From the NCBI RefSeq assembly GCF_009708075.1, contig NZ_WMBT01000009.1, positions 1 to 64,000 of the forward strand: DNA of 64,000 nucleotides, written 5' to 3'. Both the position numbers and the translations under genes were made by a program. How positions within the stretch are numbered: position 1 is the first letter of the stretch; every line of letters begins with the position of its first letter. The notes beneath the pieces are model-generated. The model searched no databases and was not told the origin of the DNA. It saw only the letters and a list, made by a program, of their open reading frames with translations. Below are positions 50,609 to 58,501 of this stretch, one piece after another. The stretch comes from Paracoccus lichenicola (GTDB lineage: Bacteria; Pseudomonadota; Alphaproteobacteria; Rhodobacterales; Rhodobacteraceae).

Positions 50609-51202
50609 TCAATCGACGATCAATGTCAGGGCGATGATCCACATGACCATGCCGATCAGAACCTCCAGCACCTGCCAGGCGCGGGGGCGGGCAAAGACCG
50701 GGGCAAGCAATCGCGCACCATAGCCAAGCGCGAAGAAGAACAGGAACGATCCCGTCACGGCCCCAAGCCCGAACACCCCCGGCCGGGGCCACTGGGCCGA
50801 GATCGCGCCGACCAGCACCACGGTATCCAGCCACACATGCGGGTTGAGCCAGGTCAGCGCCGCGATCACCGCCAGCGTCCTGGGCAGGCTGACAGCGCCG
50901 CCTTCGGGCCGCAACGCGCCGCCGCCCTGCCAGGCCGCGCGAAAGGACCGGGCGCCATACCAGATCAGGAAGGCGGCGCCCGCCCATTTCAACCCTGCCA
51001 GCAGCCATGGGGCCGCCGATCCGATCCGGGCGATGCCGTTGACGCCCAACAGGATCAGGGCCGCATCGGACAAGGCGCAGAACAGGCAGACCCAAAAGAC
51101 GTGATGCCGGATCAGCCCCTGCTTCAGCACGAAGGCATTCTGCGCGCCGATGGCGACGATCAGGGACAATCCGGTTCCAAGACCGGCGGCATAGGACATC
51201 AT
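50609..51202 (-). CDS. argO: LysE/ArgO-family amino-acid exporter
   Basis: 197-aa inner-membrane exporter for basic amino acids (arginine or lysine). It shows the family start GLSLIVAIGAQNAFVLKQGLIR (about 11-32), the NPHVWLDTVVLVG block in the middle, and six hydrophobic helices. GGAGGT at about 51208-51213 serves ATG 51202 (a second ATG follows at once). It is divergent from an ArgP/LysG-type regulator with a palindrome between them, the classical exporter-regulator arrangement. Confidence 0.9.
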   Translation of the reverse strand: MMSYAAGLGTGLSLIVAIGAQNAFVLKQGLIRHHVFWVCLFCALSDAALILLGVNGIARIGSAAPWLLAGLKWAGAAFLIWYGARSFRAAWQGGGALRPEGGAVSLPRTLAVIAALTWLNPHVWLDTVVLVGAISAQWPRPGVFGLGAVTGSFLFFFALGYGARLLAPVFARPRAWQVLEVLIGMVMWIIALTLIVD

Positions 51203-51225
51203 GGCGGCACCTCCGGCCACCGCTT

Positions 51226-51238
51226 TTGCATGATGCAA
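51226..51238. promoter_or_regulatory. LysR-type operator between argO and argP
   Basis: TTGCATGATGCAA is a perfect 13-bp palindrome around one G and has the T-N11-A form bound by LysR-family proteins. It lies 24 bp before argO and 46 bp before argP, in the only non-coding space between the pair. Confidence 0.65.
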
Positions 51239-51283
51239 GGATAAGATAAACTGAAACGGTCTTAACCTGGTGAAGGCGTGCTC

Positions 51284-52141
51284 ATGCTGGACTATCCCGC
51301 CCTTGCCGCCGTTGCCGAGATCATCCGGTCCGGCTCTTTCGAGGGTGCGGCTGCTGCCCTGCGCGTGACGCCTTCGGCCATCTCGCAGCGCGTCCGCGCG
51401 CTCGAGGATCGCATGGGCACCGTCCTGATCGACCGCGGCCCGCCTGTCGCGGCGACCGCGCAGGGCCTGCGGCTGGCCGCGCATCTGGACCAGGTCCGGC
51501 TGCTGGAATCCGGCCTGGCGCTGTCGCAGGACCGCCCGGTGCTGCGCCTGGCGGTCAACGCCGACAGCCTGGCAAGCTGGGCAATGCCCGCGCTGGCCGC
51601 CGCGCCGGGCCTTCTGGACCTGACCATCGACGACCAGGACCATGCGCTCGACTGGCTCAAGGGCGGCAGGGTCGTGGCCGCGCTGACCAGCGACAGCCGC
51701 GCCGTGACGGGCTGCGACAGCCTGCGGCTTGGCATCCTGCGCTATCGGGCTGTGGCAAGCCCCGGCTTCGTGGCTCGCCATTTCCCGAACGGCGTGACGG
51801 CGGAATCCCTGGCCCTCGCCCCCTCGCTTTGCTTCGATGCCAAGGATGCGCTGCAAACCCGCTGGGTCCAGGCGCTGACCGGCAGGCGCGTCGTCCTGCC
51901 GATGCACCGCATCCCGACAGCGCATGGCTTTGCCGCGGCGGCGCGCCTTGGCATCGGCTGGGGCATGAACCCCGAACCGATGATCCGCGACGACCTGGAC
52001 GGCGGCCGCCTGATCGACCTCGCGCCCGGCCTGCCGCTGGACGTGCCGCTTTTCTGGCAGTTCAGCCGCATCACCGCCCCGGCCCTCGCCCCCCTGACCC
52101 AGGCCATCATGAAGGCCGCCCGGGCAGCCCTCCTGCCCTGA
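51284..52141 (+). CDS. argP: LysR-family regulator of amino-acid export (ArgP/LysG-like)
   Basis: 285-aa LysR-type regulator. The helix-turn-helix is in SFEGAAAALRVTPSAISQRVRALEDRMGTVLIDR (about 18-52), followed by a ligand-binding domain of two Rossmann-like lobes. The ArgP/IciA group is recognised from its N-terminus (MLDYPALAAVAEIIRSGSFE) and from the divergent argO partner. It should activate argO in the presence of arginine or lysine. ATG 51284 has AAGG at 51273-51276; GTG 51278 in frame is an alternative. Confidence 0.9.
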   Translation: MLDYPALAAVAEIIRSGSFEGAAAALRVTPSAISQRVRALEDRMGTVLIDRGPPVAATAQGLRLAAHLDQVRLLESGLALSQDRPVLRLAVNADSLASWAMPALAAAPGLLDLTIDDQDHALDWLKGGRVVAALTSDSRAVTGCDSLRLGILRYRAVASPGFVARHFPNGVTAESLALAPSLCFDAKDALQTRWVQALTGRRVVLPMHRIPTAHGFAAAARLGIGWGMNPEPMIRDDLDGGRLIDLAPGLPLDVPLFWQFSRITAPALAPLTQAIMKAARAALLP

Positions 52142-52160
52142 CGGCCCTTTCACCTTTGTC

Positions 52161-52208
52161 CAAATATCCCGGGGGGAGTCCCGCAGGGACCGGGGGGCTG
52201 GCCCCCCG
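52161..52208. repeat. GC-rich hairpin element, probably dispersed repeat/terminator
   Basis: Begins CAAATATCCCGGGGGGAG, contains TCCC-GCA-GGGA and ends with a 6-bp stem GGGGGG / CCCCCC around CTGG. It lies 19 bp after argP and 28 bp before the convergent yebC stop. Similar AAATATCCCGGGGG-type elements recur near gene ends in Rhodobacteraceae as I remember them; only one copy is in this window, so the repeat nature is from memory, while the hairpins are visible. Confidence 0.5.
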
Positions 52209-52236
52209 CCACCGTCCCCGACAGGAACCGGCCAGC

Positions 52237-52980
52237 TTACAGCTGGGCGGCCACCGCGTCGGAGATGTCGAAATTGCCGGTGACGTTCTGCACGTCGTCG
52301 TCGTCCTCCAGCGTGTCGATCAGCTTCATCAGCTTCTGCGCCGTTTCCAGATCCGCGATCTCGGTCGGGGCCTGCGGCTTCCAGATCAGCTTCGCGGTCT
52401 CGGATTCGCCCAGGGTCGCCTCAAGCGCCTGCGACACCTCGTTCAGCGCGGTGTCGGCGCAATAGATCCAGTGGCCTTCCTCGTCGGTCTCGACATCGTC
52501 GGCGCCCGCCTCGATCGCGGCCAGCATCACGGTGTCGGCATCGCCCGCGGACAGCGGATACAGGATCTCGCCCACGCGGTCGAACATGAAGCTGACCGAG
52601 CCGGTCTGGCCCAGGTCGCCCCCTGCCTTGGTGAAATAGCTACGCACGTTCGACGCGGTGCGGTTGCGGTTGTCGGTCATCGCCTCGACCACCAGGGCGA
52701 TGCCGTTGGGACCATAGCCCTCGTACCGGATCTCCTCATAGCTTTCGGCATCGCCGCCCTGGGACTTCTTGATGGCGCGGTCGATCACGTCCTTGGGGAC
52801 GGAATTCGACTTCGCTTCCTTGACTGCCAGGCGCAGGCGCGGGTTCTTGTCGGGATCGGGATCGCCCATCTTGGCGGCCACGGTAATTTCCTTCGACAGC
52901 TTGGAAAACAGCTTCGCCCGGATCTTGTCCTGCCGGCCCTTGCGATGCTGGATGTTGGCCCATTTGGAATGGCCTGCCAT
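52237..52980 (-). CDS. yebC: YebC/PmpR-family DNA-binding regulatory / translation factor
   Basis: 247-aa protein of the YebC/TACO1 family, with the invariant N-terminus [18 protein letters not shown] and blocks [48 protein letters not shown] and [11 protein letters not shown]. Members were described as transcription regulators and more recently as factors that relieve ribosome stalling. Length is standard. It stands alone; the next gene upstream ends at the terminator 53063-53099. Confidence 0.95.
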   Translation of the reverse strand: MAGHSKWANIQHRKGRQDKIRAKLFSKLSKEITVAAKMGDPDPDKNPRLRLAVKEAKSNSVPKDVIDRAIKKSQGGDAESYEEIRYEGYGPNGIALVVEAMTDNRNRTASNVRSYFTKAGGDLGQTGSVSFMFDRVGEILYPLSAGDADTVMLAAIEAGADDVETDEEGHWIYCADTALNEVSQALEATLGESETAKLIWKPQAPTEIADLETAQKLMKLIDTLEDDDDVQNVTGNFDISDAVAAQL

Positions 52981-53062
52981 GGTTCGGTCGTCCTTCGCGG
53001 TTCGTAAGCGGATGGGGGCGCTTTTAGTCCAGCCCGGCGGCGCATCGCAAGGCGCGCCGCAC

Positions 53063-53099
53063 AGAAGAAAGGCGCCCTGTCCGACCGGACGGGCGCCTT
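53063..53099 (-). terminator. Terminator of the DUF1127 gene
   Basis: Arms AAGGCGCCC (53069-53077) and GGGCGCCTT (53091-53099) form a 9-bp stem, extended by inner GTCC/GGAC pairing. On the minus strand it is followed by TTTCTTCT. It lies 22 bp after the DUF1127 stop. Confidence 0.75.
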
Positions 53100-53121
53100 G
53101 GGCAGATCGGCCGCAGCAGGG

Positions 53122-53346
53122 TCAGATCGCGGCGGCGGCACCCAGGATCCGGCGGATTTCGCCATCGCGGGTCAAACCGCGGCGTGCCAGTTCCGCATCG
53201 CTGATGCCGTTCAGGCGCTCGATCGCGCGGACCCTGGGGCTGGCCCGGGCTATCAGGATCGCGATATTGCCGAAGGCAACGAACGGCGCCGCGAGAAGTC
53301 CCCTGAGGGACAGGCGGGGTTTGTCGAAAGTGGACGTGCTGGCCAT
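53122..53346 (-). CDS. Small DUF1127 (YjiS-like) protein
   Basis: 74-aa basic protein. The C-terminal half RAIERLNGISDAELARRGLTRDGEIRRIL is the DUF1127 motif, with a short hydrophobic stretch (LLAAPFVAFGNIAILIA) before it. DUF1127 proteins are tiny Arg-rich proteins linked in some alphaproteobacteria to RNA metabolism and phosphate or stress responses. AAAGGAG lies about 8 bp before ATG 53346. The frame is open to 53436, but that start has no ribosome site. Confidence 0.85.
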   Translation of the reverse strand: MASTSTFDKPRLSLRGLLAAPFVAFGNIAILIARASPRVRAIERLNGISDAELARRGLTRDGEIRRILGAAAAI

Positions 53347-53427
53347 CTGGAAACTCCTTTGCAACACAAGGCCGTTCCCCCTCTTGCCATGCAATATCGG
53401 GGGGAAGCCCGGCCGGAACAATGGCCG

Positions 53428-53444
53428 ATGCTGCATGGCAGCAT
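53428..53444. repeat. Perfect 17-bp inverted repeat upstream of the DUF1127 gene
   Basis: Arms ATGCTGC and GCAGCAT around ATG, in the 108-bp gap between the SLC13 carrier stop and the DUF1127 start. No T-run follows, so it may be an operator or an RNA hairpin. Confidence 0.4.
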
Positions 53445-53454
53445 TGCAGGGGCG

Positions 53455-55233
53455 TCACAGGGGCCAGAAGAGGGGAATGACCAGGCAGGCGACGATCCCG
53501 CACAGGATGTCCAGCGGCACCCCCACGCGCACGAAATCGCTGAACTTGTAGCCGCCGGGACCATAGACCATCATGTGCGTCTGGTATCCGATGGGCGTGG
53601 CAAAGGCCACCGTGGCCGAGAACATGACCGCCACCACATAGGGGCGCGGATCGTGGCCCAGCGACTGCGCAAGGGCGATGGCGATGGGCGTCAGCAGCAC
53701 GGCGACCGCGTTGTTCGACAGGATCTCGGTCATCACCAGGCCCAAGAAATAGATGGCGATCAGCGTGGCGAAGGGCGGCAGGTTGCGCAGGGTCGGGGAC
53801 ACGAAATCCACGATCAGCTGGACGGTGCCGGTATGTTCCAGCGCCTCGCCCACGGCCAGCATGGCAAAGATCATCGCCATGAGGCGGCCATCGACAAAGG
53901 AAAAGGCTTCCTCGGCGTCGATGCAGCGCGTCAGCAGGATCACGGCGGCGGCCAGGAAGGACAGCACCTGGATCGGCGCGACATCCAGCGCGGCCAGCGT
54001 CACCACCGACAGCAGGCAGACGATAGCGATCGGCGCGCGTTCCCGGCGATAGGCCCGGACCGAGGGGCGCGAGACATCGACCAGCCCCATGTCGGCGGCA
54101 AGCCGCGCGATGTCCTCGGGCGCGCCTTCCAGCAGCAGCGTGTCGCCCACGCGGACCACCAGGTCGTCCAGCTGGCGGCCCATGTTCTGGTCGCGCCGGT
54201 GCGCCGCCAGCACATAGATGCCGTAACGGCGGCGCAACCGCATGTCGCCCAGGCGGCGCCCGATCAGCTGCGCACCGGGCGAGATCAGCACCTCGACCGT
54301 CTCGGTCGCGACCGAACTGAGCTTGTCCACCACCTGCAGGTTCTTGTTGCCCAGGAATTCCAGCAGGTCGGCCATTTCGGACCGCAGCACCACGCGGTCG
54401 CCGGGTTCCAGCACGACCTCGGCCAGGTTGCGCCGCAGGGACGCGTCGCCGCGCAGCACGTCGATCAGGCGCACGGCGTCGCGCCGGAACAGGGTGACCT
54501 CGACGGCCCTCTGGCCGACAAGGCTCGAATCCTCGGGGATGGCCAGTTCCGTGAAATACTTCATCTCGCGCCGGGACCCCAGGAAGCCCGCCAGCGAGGT
54601 CCGGTCGGGCAGCAGCCGTCGTCCCAGCAGCGCGAAATAGGCAACGCCCGCCAGGGTGATGGCGATCCCCACGGGCGCGATCTCGAAGATGGTGAAGGGG
54701 GCCAGGCCCTGTTCGCGGGCCACGCCATCGACCAAGAGGTTGGTCGAGGTTCCGATCAGCGTCATCATGCCGCCCAGGATCGTGAAATAGCTGAGCGGGA
54801 TCAGCAATTTCGACGGGGACAGCTTCAGCCGGCCCGCAAGCTGGATGCAGATGGGGATCATCACCGCCACGACCGGCGTGTTGTTCATCACGGCCGAGGC
54901 CATGATGACAAAGGCGAACAGCGCGCAGATCGTGAAGGCGGGATTGGTGACGGCGCGCGCGGTCACGATGCGGGACATGATCTCCAGCGCGCCGGTGCGC
55001 AGCAGGCCGCCCATGATCAGGAACATGAAGGCGATGGTCCAGGGGGCCGCGTTCGACAGCACGCCCGCCGCATCCTCGGCGGGAAGCAGGCCCAGGGCCA
55101 GCATGGTGGCGGCCGATCCGATGGCCACGACCTCGGGCGGCTGCTTTTCCCGGATGAACTGGACAAAGGTGATCGCGACGATGACCAGCATCGCGACCGC
55201 CGCATTCGTTCCGGTCAATTCAAATCCAAGCAT
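53455..55233 (-). CDS. SLC13/DASS-type anion symporter with two RCK_C domains
   Basis: 592-aa inner-membrane carrier of the ion-transporter (ArsB/NhaD/SLC13) superfamily. Hydrophobic helices 1-195 include SAVMNNTPVVAVMIPICIQLAGRL and GTSTNLLVDG, the inverted-repeat ion-binding signature; the second half has EILSNNAVAVLLTPIAIALA and TPIGYQTHMMVYGPGGY. Between them (about 215-380) lie two TrkA-C/RCK_C domains (RRDAVRLIDVLRGD; RRRYGIYVLAAHRRDQ). This layout matches the YfbS/SdcS-like sulfate or dicarboxylate carriers with a cytoplasmic regulatory insert. Substrate (sulfate, sulfonate or dicarboxylate) cannot be settled. A weak promoter candidate with -10 TATGAC is at 55282-55277. Confidence 0.87.
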   Translation of the reverse strand: MLGFELTGTNAAVAMLVIVAITFVQFIREKQPPEVVAIGSAATMLALGLLPAEDAAGVLSNAAPWTIAFMFLIMGGLLRTGALEIMSRIVTARAVTNPAFTICALFAFVIMASAVMNNTPVVAVMIPICIQLAGRLKLSPSKLLIPLSYFTILGGMMTLIGTSTNLLVDGVAREQGLAPFTIFEIAPVGIAITLAGVAYFALLGRRLLPDRTSLAGFLGSRREMKYFTELAIPEDSSLVGQRAVEVTLFRRDAVRLIDVLRGDASLRRNLAEVVLEPGDRVVLRSEMADLLEFLGNKNLQVVDKLSSVATETVEVLISPGAQLIGRRLGDMRLRRRYGIYVLAAHRRDQNMGRQLDDLVVRVGDTLLLEGAPEDIARLAADMGLVDVSRPSVRAYRRERAPIAIVCLLSVVTLAALDVAPIQVLSFLAAAVILLTRCIDAEEAFSFVDGRLMAMIFAMLAVGEALEHTGTVQLIVDFVSPTLRNLPPFATLIAIYFLGLVMTEILSNNAVAVLLTPIAIALAQSLGHDPRPYVVAVMFSATVAFATPIGYQTHMMVYGPGGYKFSDFVRVGVPLDILCGIVACLVIPLFWPL

Positions 55234-55324
55234 GAAGCCCCTGTCGAACGGCGCCGGTCACCGGCAAATCGTCGCGGTCATAGAATTGTTTTCCCCGCAA
55301 CCGCAAGCGAAAGCGGGATCCGTT

Positions 55325-56140
55325 TCACACGGGATGCGCTTGCGCCAACCGACCGCCCTCGCGCACGGGTTCGATCCCGGTGGCCAGGCCGCTGCGGTCG
55401 TCGGTCACGATCAGGACCCCGGACAGGGTTGCATCCCCCTCGGCCGGGGTGAAGCGGTCGCGGGTCATGCCGGTGATGAAGCGGCGCAAAGGCTCGGTCT
55501 TCTCCATGCCGATGACGCTGTCGTAATCGCCGCACATCCCGGCATCCGACTGATAGGCCGTCCCGCGCGGCAGGATCTGCGCGTCCGCCGTGGGCACATG
55601 GGTATGGGTGCCCACCACGGCGCTGGCGCGGCCGTCGCAGAAATGCCCGGCCGCCATCTTCTCGCTGGTGGCCTCGGCGTGGAAATCGACAAGGGCGGCC
55701 TGGACCATGCCGCCCGGGGGATGGGCGCGCAGGACGGCGTCCAGCGCCGAGAACGGATCGTCATAGGGCCGCGACATGAACACCTGCCCAAGCGCCTGCG
55801 TCACCAGCAGCTTGCGCCCGCGCGCGTCTGCGATGATGGCGCTGCCCCGGCCCGGAGCCTCTTTGGCGAAGTTCAGGGGGCGGACGATTCGCGCTTCGCG
55901 CTCGATGAAGGTCAGCATGTCCTTCTGGTCGAAGGCGTGGTCGCCCAGCGTCAGGCAATCGGCGCCCGCATCCAGCAGCAGTTGCGCGTGTCCCGCCGTG
56001 CAGCCGCGCCCGCCGCTGGCGTTTTCGGCATTCACCACCACCAGGTCGGCCTTCAGCCGCGCGCGCAGCGGCGCCAGCCGCTCGGTTATCGCACGCCGTC
56101 CGGCGCGGCCCATCACATCGCCAAGAAAGAGTATCCGCAT
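55325..56140 (-). CDS. ymdB: YmdB-like metallophosphoesterase (TIGR00282 family)
   Basis: 271-aa binuclear metal phosphodiesterase. Metal ligands are in ILFLGDVMGRAGR, VVNAENASGG, LGDHAFDQ, VDFHAEATSEK and VGTHTHVPTAD; these are the signature blocks of B. subtilis YmdB, which hydrolyses 2',3'-cyclic nucleotides. The frame is open far upstream, but ATG 56140 gives the exact family N-terminus. It is 91 bp upstream of the SLC13 gene on the same strand. In some bacteria the gene is near ymdA (rny); that is not so here. Confidence 0.9.
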   Translation of the reverse strand: MRILFLGDVMGRAGRRAITERLAPLRARLKADLVVVNAENASGGRGCTAGHAQLLLDAGADCLTLGDHAFDQKDMLTFIEREARIVRPLNFAKEAPGRGSAIIADARGRKLLVTQALGQVFMSRPYDDPFSALDAVLRAHPPGGMVQAALVDFHAEATSEKMAAGHFCDGRASAVVGTHTHVPTADAQILPRGTAYQSDAGMCGDYDSVIGMEKTEPLRRFITGMTRDRFTPAEGDATLSGVLIVTDDRSGLATGIEPVREGGRLAQAHPV

Positions 56141-56239
56141 GAGGGGCTGGTTACGCGTGAAGCCGCCGCGCTTCAAGCGCCGTCTCTGGACAGGGCGGCA
56201 GGGCGCGGCCATCTTGCCGCCGCATGACAGGGGGCAGCA

Positions 56240-57040
56240 ATGGATTGGGCAGCGGCAGAACTGGTGACGGGCGAGTTGCGGCTGTGGCTGTTTCGCGGCG
56301 ATGCCCAAGGGGCGGCGATCACGGCGCCTGCCGGGGACGATCCGGCGGCGGCCCTGCGCGCGATGCTGGCGCCAGGGGCTGCCATCGACGTGATCGCGTC
56401 GGGCTGGCCGGGGTCCGCGCCGGTGCGGGTGCCCTGCCCGCCCCCGCCGCCCCTGCCTGCTCTGGCACTTGATCCCCGTGTCACGCTGCACGCGCTTCCG
56501 GGCCTGGTGCAGGACCGCCCGGCGGATCTGATCGGCGCACAGGCAACCCGCATCGCCGGGCATCTGGCCCGCCATCCCGACTTTGACGGCGTGCTGTGCC
56601 TGCCGGGCCAGCAGACAGTCTGGGCGCATCTCAGCGCGGGCGAGGTCGTCAGCTTTCGCAGCTTTCTGACGGGCGAGTTGCTGTCGGCGCTGACCGCCTC
56701 GATGCCGGACGGTGCAAGCGCAGGCTTTGCCGAAGCCGTGCAGGACGCACTGTCCCGCCCGGCGGGGCTTGCGGCGGAACTGTCCTCGGCCCGGGCGCGG
56801 CTGGCGATGGGGCTGACGACCCCGCCTGCGGCCCACGCGCAGATGGCGGGCCTGCTGATCGGGGCCGAGCTTGCGGCGGCCCGGCCTTGGTGGCTGGGCC
56901 AGCCGGTCACCGTCATCGGCCACGGCTGGCTGGCCGACCGCTATGCCGAGGCTTTGGTGACGCAGGGCCTTGCGCCCGCCATGGCCGACCCGACCCGCGC
57001 GCTGCTGGACGGCTTTCGCGCCGCGCGCCGGGCGCTCTGA
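56240..57040 (+). CDS. Divergent 2-dehydro-3-deoxygalactonokinase (DgoK)-like protein
   Basis: 266 aa, shorter than usual DgoK (about 290-330). The core LIGAQATRIAGHLARHPDFDGVLCLPGQQTVWAHLSAGEVVSFRSFLTGELLSAL (about 94-150) and LIGAELAAARPWWLGQPVTVIGHGWLADRYAEAL (about 210-245) match the family. The N-terminal phosphate loop, normally DWGTTNLRAW, reads DWAAAELVTGELRLW, and the MAGMVGSRQGW block is shortened. Kinase activity is therefore doubtful. There is no dgoA (aldolase) gene near. It is followed 60 bp later by the Lpd-like flavoprotein gene in the same direction. The alternative is a non-enzymatic sensor or a pseudo-enzyme. Confidence 0.65.
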   Translation: MDWAAAELVTGELRLWLFRGDAQGAAITAPAGDDPAAALRAMLAPGAAIDVIASGWPGSAPVRVPCPPPPPLPALALDPRVTLHALPGLVQDRPADLIGAQATRIAGHLARHPDFDGVLCLPGQQTVWAHLSAGEVVSFRSFLTGELLSALTASMPDGASAGFAEAVQDALSRPAGLAAELSSARARLAMGLTTPPAAHAQMAGLLIGAELAAARPWWLGQPVTVIGHGWLADRYAEALVTQGLAPAMADPTRALLDGFRAARRAL

Positions 57041-57100
57041 CCGGAACCCGCGCCGCCCCTTGCCGTTCTGTTGCCGACACCCAAGGCCAGGAGCGCCGCG

Positions 57101-58501
57101 ATGACCGAGACCACGCCCGACCTGTCCTGCGACGTGGCGATCATCGGGGCGGGGACCGCGGGGCTTGCGGCGGAACGCGCGGCGCGGGCCGCAGGGGCCA
57201 GGACGCTGCTGATCGACGACGGCTTCCGGGGGACATTGTGCGCCAGCGCCGGCTGCATGCCGTCCAAGCTGCTGATCGCGGCGGCGCGCGCCCATGCCGG
57301 CCTGGACAGGGCGCGCATGATGGGCATCGACATTCCGGCTGCGCGGGTGGATGGCCGCCGCGTGATGGAACGCCTGCGGACCGAACGCGACCGCTTCGTG
57401 CAGGGGGTCAAGGACAGCTATCGCGACCTGCCCCCGGGCACCTGCCTCGACGCCCGCGCCCGCTTCGCCGCGCCCGACCGGCTGGACCTGGACGACGGGC
57501 GGCAGGTCGCGGCGCGGGCGGTGGTGATCGCCACAGGCTCGGCGCCCGTGATCCCCAAGCCCTATCGCGACCTCGGACCGCGCGTGCTGACCAGCGATTC
57601 GCTGTTCGAGCTTGAGGATCTGCCACGAAGCCTGGCCGTGATCGGCGCGGGACCGCTGGGCGCGGAACTGGCGCAGGCCATGGGCCGATTGGGCGTCCGG
57701 GTGGCGATGTTCGACAAAGGCGACAGGCTGGCCGGGATCCGCTGCGACCGGGTTCATGACGCCTTTCGCGAGATCTACGGCATGGATGTCGCCCTGCATC
57801 TTGGCTGCGCGCCCCGGCCTTCGGTCCAGGGGGACACGATCCGATTGGAGTGGGACGGCGGGACCGAGGCGTTCAGCCATGTTCTTGTGGCGACAGGCCG
57901 CGCCCCGGCGCTGGATGGCCTGAACCTGGAGGCCACGGGCTTGTCCCTGGACGACAGAGGCGTGCCGGATTTCGACCGAATGACCATGCAGTGCAGCGAC
58001 ACGGCCATCTTCATGGCGGGCGATGCGGATGGCGATGCGCCCGTGCTGCACGAGGCCCGGCTGGACGGCACCATCGCCGGGACCAACGCCGCCCTCTGGC
58101 CCAAGGTCCAGCCCGCCGACCGCCCGCCCCTGTTCACCATCACCTTCACCGATCCGCCCCTTGCCGCCATCGGCGCGCCGCCCGACGAATGCGCCCTGAA
58201 CGCCCATGCCAGCTATGCCGACCAGGGCCGTGCGCGGGTCGAGGGTAAGGCCGCCGGACTGCTGCGCCTTGGGGCCGACAAGACGGGCCGGCTGATCGGC
58301 GCGGACCTGGCGGTGCCGGGGGGCGATCACATGGCGCATCTTCTGGTCCTGGCGATCATTCGGGGCGCCAGCGCGGCGGATGTCCTGGACATGCCCTTCT
58401 ATCACCCCACCTTGGAGGAAGGGCTGAAACCCGCCTTGCGCGATTTGTGCCGCCGGGCCAACCTGACGCTGCGCGACGACGGCAATCCCCCGGGGGCATG
58501 A
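57101..58501 (+). CDS. Class I pyridine-nucleotide disulfide oxidoreductase (Lpd-like)
   Basis: 466-aa FAD flavoprotein of the lipoamide dehydrogenase / mercuric reductase group. FAD motif AIIGAGTAGLAAERAAR (about 13-29), redox disulfide GTLCASAGCMPSK (CxxxxC), NAD motif VIGAGPLGAELAQ (about 184-196), FAD block IFMAGDADGD and the terminal His-Glu pair in FYHPTLEEGL. The physiological acceptor is unknown: this is not near 2-oxoacid dehydrogenase genes, and it differs from Lpd at the first Cys motif (LCASAGC versus TCLNVGC). AGGAG at 57091-57095 precedes ATG 57101. Its stop overlaps the start of the MBL-like gene. Confidence 0.87.
   Translation: MTETTPDLSCDVAIIGAGTAGLAAERAARAAGARTLLIDDGFRGTLCASAGCMPSKLLIAAARAHAGLDRARMMGIDIPAARVDGRRVMERLRTERDRFVQGVKDSYRDLPPGTCLDARARFAAPDRLDLDDGRQVAARAVVIATGSAPVIPKPYRDLGPRVLTSDSLFELEDLPRSLAVIGAGPLGAELAQAMGRLGVRVAMFDKGDRLAGIRCDRVHDAFREIYGMDVALHLGCAPRPSVQGDTIRLEWDGGTEAFSHVLVATGRAPALDGLNLEATGLSLDDRGVPDFDRMTMQCSDTAIFMAGDADGDAPVLHEARLDGTIAGTNAALWPKVQPADRPPLFTITFTDPPLAAIGAPPDECALNAHASYADQGRARVEGKAAGLLRLGADKTGRLIGADLAVPGGDHMAHLLVLAIIRGASAADVLDMPFYHPTLEEGLKPALRDLCRRANLTLRDDGNPPGA

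Noticed and set aside
55325..58405. Very long open frame (about 1000 codons) on the minus strand across ymdB and opposite the DgoK-like and Lpd-like genes
   Set aside because: Only its 3' part (ymdB) matches a protein family. The remainder is low-complexity, Arg/Gly/Gln-rich translation of the antisense strand, common in GC-rich DNA. Similar long antisense frames (for example 17571-20279 opposite the receptor) were rejected for the same reason.
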